Part shown: piece after piece, positions 43,644 through 64,000 of the stretch
How the letters are laid out: each line of letters starts with the position of its first letter
Position numbering within the stretch: the first letter of the stretch is position 1
Source: Drosophila pseudoobscura
Taxonomy: Eukaryota > Arthropoda > Insecta > Diptera > Drosophilidae
DNA: 64,000 nucleotides
Direction: 5' to 3'
NCBI RefSeq assembly: GCF_009870125.1
Contig: NC_046683.1
Coordinates: forward strand, 868,001 to 932,000
The notes under the pieces: model-generated
Told to the model about the DNA's origin: nothing
Database searches by the model: none
What the model saw: the letters and a program-made list of their open reading frames with translations, nothing else
Position numbers and translations under genes: made by a program

Positions 43644-44320
43644 TAACTAGTCAGTCGAAAGGGAATGGTTCTGACACTGACTTGTAATTCCCGGAACCAG
43701 AGTCCATACACCAACTAAAAATACAGTTCTCAGGCTCAAAACCTAATATAGGGAATTCGAAAAAAAAGCAGGTACAATTAAAAAAAATTAAAGATGTTCA
43801 AGTACATAAGCTTAATTGTATGTGATACTTGTTGTAACAAAATGAGAACAATAAAAATACAAAAATAACTTACAGATGAGCAATCTCCAGCCTCTATATA
43901 ACCAACTCTCAAATATCGAAAATCATCATAATCAGTTTTAGGAATCCCCATACTGTTCAGCAGAGCTGGCACTCTCTTTTCAGACAGACAACGAGCCTCC
44001 TTAAACCAAAAAATTGACTTAATTAAAAATAAAATTAACCCTTAATTTACAACCAACAAAAACCAGTGGCAATGAAACGCATATCAAAGTAAAAAATGCA
44101 CTTGTTTTTCCAGGGACCGTAAAAAATGATTATTTTTTATTATTTGTAGCCGAAACAATTACAGCATAATTATATATCTAAGGATAATCTATCCATATGC
44201 ACCATTTTCATTTTAGGGTTATTCTTTCTGAAGGATCATATATCGGCTATATTCGAACGGTTAAAGTGACCGTTTTCGGATACTAGGTGAGAAAATTTTC
44301 GTCAGCTCAAACATTTTCAA
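43644..44320. other. Spacer downstream of the TAF6-like gene
   Basis: AT-rich 3' flank. The only coding-like item is the splice-bounded minus-strand exon at 43874-43999, listed separately. Confidence 0.5.
43874..43999 (-). CDS. Orphan exon-like segment, 42 codons
   Basis: On the minus strand an AG acceptor (TTTTTTGGTTTAAG) precedes GAGGCTCG at 43999, and the segment stays open for exactly 42 codons to a strong donor (TCATCT|GTAAGT) ending at 43874. The peptide reads EARCLSEKRVPALLNSMGIP then KTDYDDFRYLRVGYIEAGDC and SS. Its composition looks like a folded protein rather than random AT-rich DNA. No partner exon was found nearby, so it may be a relic of a displaced gene or part of one with distant exons. 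Confidence 0.4.
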
Positions 44321-44516
44321 TTTGGCGCGAACCACTCGTATCCAGTCGATGGTATCGATAACCGAACTTGAATCGGGAAAGGCTCTCTTTGAACCGGTTG
44401 ACAACAATGAGCTCCATTTCAGGCTTGAATTTAACTTGAATTCGTCAGTATATTTACGGTATATTTTGAAAATAAGACGGTATATTTTGTAATATTTCTG
44501 AGGGTCGGTCACACTG
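44321..44516 (+). promoter_or_regulatory. Hecw promoter: E2F, DRE, motif 6 and motif 1
   Basis: Going downstream: TTTGGCGCGA at 44321 (E2F-like), TATCGATA at 44353-44360 (DRE, bound by DREF/BEAF-32), motif 6 copies GTCAGTATATTT (44444), ACGGTATATTTT (44456) and GACGGTATATTTT (44477), then motif 1 CGGTCACACTG at 44506-44516. The start codon is 280 bases further on. Confidence 0.75.
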
Positions 44517-44795
44517 ACCTCTAAACCCCAGCTGTCCAGCGAAATTCTTAAATTTTTTTTTCAATTATTGCTGTTTATTGAAAGAGTGTTTGTTAATTAC
44601 GAAGTGAACGAGGACAATCGGGGGCGCGTTCATGAACTGAGTCCTTTACGCGAGTGCCCATTGTTTAAATGGGAGGCGGCAAGGCAATGCGAAGAAAAAA
44701 AATCCATAACTCAAAAGTAGAGCAGCAGCAGCAGAAGCACAAGCAGTTGGTGTAACAGTGGGCGGAGGAGGAGCGGGAGGCGCAGCATCCTCGTC

Positions 44796-58035
<13,240 letters not shown>

Positions 58036-59670
58036 AGGAGGAGAAGTAGGACCCCCGAGTGATATTCCCTCATCCGTTCCTCATCTATTCCTCATCCATT
58101 CCCCATTGTTACACTCCCCCGAGTACCCCCTCCCCACGCATTCCGAAGCGCTTTATATTGATTTTAGGTTCTTTATAACTTGCCTAGTTCTACTGTTAGT
58201 TATTGTACCTACTGTAGTTATTTATACATATGCATATACATGTATATGTATATGTATATATGTATTTAGGATGCCGCCAACACAGGAATTCCAATCCCAT
58301 GACAGACCTACGCTACTTTATGCATGGCATCCCATGCCAGTACCCTAGTTCGTAGATCCTTCCACTTCGTCGCCGTTTACTGAATTGAATTGAATTGAAT
58401 TGAAGTTACCTCAAGAGCAAAGAGCAAAGGTTTGCCGCCAGCGCCGCCAGTCACTAGTCCTAAGATTTATACACGAACCAGAGACGACACCCTAGAATTT
58501 AAGAACCCCTTCCCCCACCCCCTCGCTTGACTTTGCCTCTAGTGAAATTTCCAGCCCCCTAAGCATTGAGTAATCCAAGCTTTTGCAGAATAAAACTCCA
58601 ACGTAGTAGCATTCCCCCAAAGAGACACAAAGCTGACAGACAGAGAGATAGCTATTCTATGCCAATACTTAACTAGCTTGTAATGTTGTAATTTCCTAGG
58701 CCTTAAAATTCCTCAAGAACTCAACACTCAAGTCGAGAACAGTCCCTAGATGATGATGTGTGCATTCCCTTTTGCATTAGAGAAATGGAGGCTAGGGTCA
58801 CCGTTTAATGAGCGTATATGGATGTTAGTTATTACTATATACATTACCCCTTTTACTCCCCCAAAAAGTACGTAAATTGTTTTTAGATTTACACAACCCA
58901 AAACCCCAAAGCCCCAAAACCCCAAAATCCAATCCATAATGTAAGGGCGCCTCCTCTGTCTGTGCATGTGAGTCCTGGTCTGGAGAAATGAAGTTGAAGT
59001 TGAGACGGATGTATCTCTGAGAAGGACATGGCACACACGCACAGAGGAGTCCCGGATCGGGGGACTATATGAGTATTGAGTATATTATATATACACGAAA
59101 ATGGCTGCTGTTTTGCCAAACAAAAATGATATGATTGATTATTGGTCCAGTGCGCGTTGCTTTGGCTTTATTGGTTCTTTCGACGCATACAATTAAACGA
59201 TAATACAATTCAATTATTACGATTACACGAAAACCATTCAACACTTAGCTAAATAATTGAACGGTTAATGAAACAAAAAGAAACAAGTTTATATGATTAT
59301 TATTGATCGAAAGCTAAAACAAACGCTAACGACGAAATGGTGATTTCTTTACATGTATTTTTGGCATTAGTTTAGTTGAATACGGAACGTGGACGAGACA
59401 GACAGAGAAAGAAACAAAAACAGCCAGACAGAGACAGAGATAGAGGTAGAGCTACGCTGCTGGCAAAGATGATTTGGAGAGAGATGGCGATAAAGACATG
59501 CCAGAGAAAGAGACAGAGACAGACAGAAGCTGAGAAAGAGAAACGCTTTTTGAACTACTTATGGATAAACGACGAATGTGTTTTAATGAATTATTATTAT
59601 TATTAATGTGCGTGTATTTATGAACAAATTAACTATAATTATAAAAAAATAAATGTGAGCCTTTTACTTC
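58036..59670 (+). other. Hecw 3' UTR and flank
   Basis: Non-coding, with TATACATATGTA repeats near 58230-58265 and possible poly(A) signals at 58592 (AATAAAAC) and near 59648 (AAAATAAATG). No other gene seen. Confidence 0.55.
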
Positions 59671-59739
59671 AAAAGCAAATCTGTGTCCCGTTTTCTATGG
59701 TCTTTACGTCGCATCGAACTCGATCACTAAAAGGCATCC

Positions 59740-60570
59740 ATGCAATTGGGCGGCCAATCTGGGCAAGGCAAGTCTTTCCGTGATCGGGAGAGTCCTGCCA
59801 ATCGACTGAAATCGGAAAAAACGACATCCATTTTTTCACGATTTTTGCAAAAAATCATTAAATTTTGCGAAAATTGGCCTCATTTTCGAAGTCGAGAAGT
59901 TTTGACACCGATCGACAGTCTGGATCCCCGCGATCCTAGGAGAGTTGGTCCTTCACCGATCTCGCCCTAATTGTCTGAGATATAGCCTACCGAAGATTGG
60001 CGTATAATTGAAATACTGGTTTCTTCTGCACGCTATATCTCTGCAATAGAGCGGCCGATCTGGGCGAGACACCGATCGACTGTCTGGATCCTTGCGATCC
60101 TAGGAGAGTTGGTCCTTCACCGATCTGGCTCTAATTGTCTGAGATATAGCCTACCGAAGATTGGCGTATAATTGAAATACTGGTTTCTTCTGCACGCTAT
60201 ATCTCTGCAATAGGGCGGCCGATCTGGGCGAGGCATGTCTTTCCGTGATCGGGAGATTCCTGCCAATCGACTGAAATCGGAATGAAGGACATCCATTTTT
60301 TCACGATTTTCGCAAAAAATCATGATGGTTACATCATTAAATTTTTCGAAAATCGGCCTCATTTTCGAAGTCGAGATTTTGACACCGATCGACAGTCTGG
60401 ATCCTCGCGATCCTAGAAGAGTTGGTCCTTCACCGATCTGGCCCTAATTGTCTGAGATATACCCTACCGAAGATTGGCGTATAATTGAAATACTGGTTTC
60501 TTGTGCACGTTATATCTCTGCAATAGGGCGGCCGATCTGGGCGGGGCATGTCTTTTCCATCAGAAAAAAG
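59740..60570 (-). repeat. Inverted mini-array of the 27.6-38.5 kb satellite
   Basis: Two long modules, a short one and a partial copy of the same family, in reverse orientation to the main array (for example CGGTCACCG-free GTTGGTCCTTCACCGATCTG and CCTCATTTTCGAAGTCGAG). The long module at 60117-60370 is nearly complete. Past 60570 sequence related to the satellite decays, with recognisable scraps to about 60780. Confidence 0.9.
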
Positions 60571-60780
60571 GACATCCATTTCTTCACGATTTCCAAGATT
60601 CGCACCCGAAAACATCGATCTTTTCATCAGGATTCACTTCATTTCATTTTCATCATCGAGATTTTAATGCCGCTAGACAGTCTGGGTCCGCAAAAAAATG
60701 TTGTTGACCGATTTTCACTCGAGATCGGCGAAGGACATACGTTGATCCTTCCAAAACCATGGCCCTTCAAAAATGAAACA

Positions 60781-63700
60781 AATCGGCTTCGTTTTCTATA
60801 TATTTTATCCACAATTTTGTCCACAATTTTCTTTTTGTTTTGTTTTGCAAAATGCAATTTGCAGATACATCAATTTCCATTTTGGTTTCCTTGCTGTGAA
60901 ATGATAACATAGTACATATATGCCTATGTCCTTAAATATTATGCGACCATTTCTCTAGGCTAAGAGTTCCTTGCGTGTGTCTGGGTTTGGGTCTGGGTCT
61001 GGGTCTTGTGTGGGGTATATAGTACATACATATAGATAATACAGTATGTAGATCCCGCACTCTGCTTGGATGTTGGGCCGCTGTCCCGCGCGTTTGTATG
61101 TACAGTGTCTCGCGTAAGTCTTGAGCTTTGGGATTAATGGAAGTTAATGGTCTTCGGATCCGTATCCGTATTTGGGTATTTGCGTATTGGGGTATTTGGG
61201 TATTTGGGCTTATGCAATATGCAAGTACTTATTCAATATGTAGGGAAAGTGGCGGCAGAGAGAATAAAGGTAGTGGTAGATGCTAGTGGATAGATCAGAT
61301 CTCTTTAAGATTTGATTAAGGGTGGGCTGGATCAATCGATCTGGTTTCGTATGTCCTTGTGTGTGTATCCGTGTGTGTGCGTCGCAAAAGCTTTCAGAAA
61401 GCATCGTGTCGCATGCAACACGTCGAAAGTGGAGTCGAGTACGTGCTAGAACAGAGGGGGCGGGCGGTTGGGGGGTGAGTGCGCGTACACTAAGCTGGTA
61501 ATCAATATCGAACGGAAAACAAGGGCGTTTTTGTAACTCTAGCTACATTTTACATTACACTTGAAGAAATTTTTGCTAATTTTCATTATACATTTCACAT
61601 ACATATACATACGGGTATGTACATATGTATGTGTAAATATCTGTAAGATGCGTAGATACATTTTAAATAAATTCATTCATACATCCACCGACTGACTCCT
61701 CGGAAGATCTTCTCCTACAAAAAATACATACAATATGGCACTAATCTACGACGAGTACAGTACGTGTTTACACCTATAGAGGGTTCGGTTCTCTTCTCTG
61801 GTTTTTGGATTATGCAATATATATAGTGTATATATATATATATATATGGTATATGTATATGCATAAGTGTTATTTCCTGTCTCAAGCATTATAAAAATAG
61901 AGCATTCATCGATTGGGTGGAAAGGAGCTGAATATTCATAACATATTCATCCCATAACTTCTTCTGGGGGCTTACGGGTTTCGGGTTTCGAGTTACGGGT
62001 TACGGGCTACGGTTTTGGTTACGAGTAGTATGTATTTGTTTCCCTCGGAAAAGGCCTTTGAAAGAATTGAAAGTTGTTCTGTGGTGAGTAAAGTACGTAC
62101 ATATACAGATACTATTTCGTTATACATAATATTAACTTTCATATAATATAATGTTATTCTATGTTCTGTCTGTCCATCTGGCTGCGTGCGTGTGGGTGTG
62201 TGTGGATGTGGAGAATATCTTGTTGTATTAATTTCAGTATCTATCTGCGCTTCATTCTGCTCGCTTTTCCATCTATCGTTTTTCGGGGTTTGATCACAGC
62301 TTTTACAATTCTAATGATATACATGATAATGTTTTAATGAGAGTGTTCGTGTGTGTTGGTGTGTGCTTGTGTGTGTGGGGCATCGTGCAACCAACAAAGT
62401 GTACGATTCGTCGCAATTTTGTTTAAATTCGCACCAAAAAATACTGCATATAGTACATATATTGGGAAGAAAAAAAAACCAGTTGCCTCCATTTTTTCTG
62501 TGTCCTCTCAATAGATTTATGTATATAGATGTATATGTATCTATATCTTATGTAAATATTATATAATAATACTTTTTGCACAGAGAAAATGCATTTACAC
62601 ACAATATTACACATTCATATATATTTCAATTTCAATTTCCATTTCTATTCGTATTCTTGTATTTTTCTTTATTCTTTTAGTTCAAGAAAGCTGTCGTTCG
62701 ACTTAGATTTTCCACACAACAACTAATCATTATTATCATTTATCTTTATCAATATCATTATTATTATATAGATATCCATTTTCCTCATCGGTTGTTTTTT
62801 TATTTGTTTGTTATTTAAAAAAGTAATACAAAATATGTTTTTGGTTTTCTTTTCCCTTTATTTCAATATTTTTCCGCATCCGTCTCCGCTCTTACTTTCA
62901 TCGGATTCAGATCACGGATCACGGATTGCGGATGCACTTGGCATATGAATAGCGTAGGAAAGTTGGGCAAAATTCTTTATATTTTCTGCTCTTTTGTTCA
63001 TATGCGAAACGTGTTTCTCTCTTATTTTGTGTGTGTTTTCTTTAGTTGGTAAATTGATTTTTTGTTTTTTAGTAAAATTCACTACAAACTCGCCTGCAAT
63101 TTACAATTTTAGTTGTAATTTTCTTTTTATATAAATGTTTTGTTGTAAAAAATAAGTAATGTTAAATTAAAAAAAAGAATACACATTTAACAGCTATTTG
63201 GGGGACCTGAAGGGGGGTATGTGGGAAAAGGAGGATTGGAGGATTGCGTTCCTGTTTTCTTTTGGCGCCATTTGGGTCTTGGGGTTTGCGACAACATTGT
63301 ACAACAATGCTTAAATCTGCTCTATACATATGTGTATATCGTATATATATCGTATCTATATGCTGTATAGGACATAGATCTAAGCACATACTCGTACATA
63401 TGTATGCCGTATGCTATATAGGTGTGTATAAGTTATATGTTGCTGCTCCTTTGGGGGCTTCATAGTTGATTGTAGGAAATTGTTAGCACGCGCTTTTATC
63501 TTCTCTCCGATTCGATTTCGATTTCAATTTCCATTTAAATTTCAATTTCCGCATTGACTATCCGTTTGCCCTTTACTCCGGACGGCTTTGCTTTGCATGG
63601 TGGCTGGTCTACTCGCGTCCTTTGCCTTCCCTTCGTTGTACTCTCTCGCATGCCTCCACTCCACACCACTCCTCTCCACTCCACTCCTCTCCTCTTCACT

Positions 63701-64000
63701 CATCTCATTTCGTCTCATTGCATCTGATCCACAGTTTAGTTAACTTTCTCTTCTCACATTTCTCCTTCCTGTTGATTCATTTTCTTGGTTTTTGTTTTTG
63801 TTTCGTTTGCTTATGCTGCTGTTTTTTTTGTTTGTTTAGTTTATAATTGTTTCTTCTTTATTTTTAGCTATTTTTTGTTTCATTTTCATTTAGTTTAAAT
63901 TTAATTTAAATAATGTATGTATATATTTATAAATGTGTGTGTGTTTTCGCTATACATCGGCTATAGCATTGGTATGTCATAATAATAATAATAATAATAA
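60781..64000. other. AT-rich region with simple repeats, no gene identified
   Basis: TA, TATG and TG/TTTG runs (61820-61850, 62350-62380, 63900-63950), a GGGTATTTGGGTATTTG repeat at 61175-61210, and a CTCCACTCCA repeat at 63655-63700. The window ends inside an AATAAT run. No splice-bounded or start-supported coding sequence. It could be intron or 3' UTR of a gene beyond the window. Confidence 0.55.

Noticed and set aside
60448-60912. 154-codon plus-strand open frame
   Set aside because: It runs across the inverted satellite copies and decayed repeat, with no support as a gene.

Overview
The window is from a Drosophila genome, most likely the X chromosome (Muller A) of an obscura-group species. 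The evidence is short spliced introns, CA/TG microsatellites, Drosophila core-promoter motifs (Ohler motifs 1 and 6), a DINE-1/INE-1-type Helitron, and a run of genes recognisable as GstT3, CG1998, Set2, LysRS and Hecw, which I recall as X-linked in D. melanogaster. The obscura-group assignment is inference.

Layout. 1-10.6 kb: a theta-class glutathione S-transferase (+) with a 3 kb first intron and a small MITE upstream, then a convergent membrane sterol/fatty-acid hydroxylase (-) with six coding exons. 10.6-20.1 kb: Set2 (+), the H3K36 methyltransferase, with one 7.3 kb coding exon and three short ones; I reconstruct 2,910 residues. 20.1-25.7 kb: a Helitron relic, a tRNA-Glu(CTC) and lysyl-tRNA synthetase (-), with separate cytosolic and mitochondrial first exons. 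25.7-27.5 kb: AT-rich spacer with a diverged tandem duplication and a tRNA-Thr(TGT).

27.57-38.52 kb: an 11 kb satellite array of long (about 313 bp) and short (about 164 bp) modules with higher-order periods. One isolated module lies upstream (26.70 kb), and an inverted mini-array lies downstream of Hecw (59.74-60.57 kb). 39.3-41.2 kb: a large diverged inverted repeat. Its inner arms are distant relatives of the satellite; its outer arms carry two tail-to-tail copies of the 3' end of an unidentified gene. This is a good candidate for a hairpin-RNA locus. 41.6-43.6 kb: a three-exon TAF6-like gene with a histone fold, TAF6C HEAT domain and a very acidic tail, probably a divergent TFIID/SAGA-type paralogue. 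44.3-58.0 kb: Hecw (+), a WW-WW-HECT ubiquitin ligase of 1,525 residues. Its 8.5 kb intron holds two similar alternative first coding exons (MGFLSK..., MGLFSK...) that join in frame to the HECT exons. 60.8-64 kb: AT-rich DNA with no gene that I can support.

The genes are mostly housekeeping: chromatin, translation, detoxification, lipid metabolism and ubiquitylation. Three of them (Set2, LysRS, Hecw) share the same motif 6 plus motif 1 promoter design. The unusual part is 27.5-44 kb: satellite, inverted repeat, TAF6 paralogue and an orphan exon inserted between LysRS and Hecw. All exon joins were worked out by hand from splice consensus and reading frame; no alignment or database search was run.
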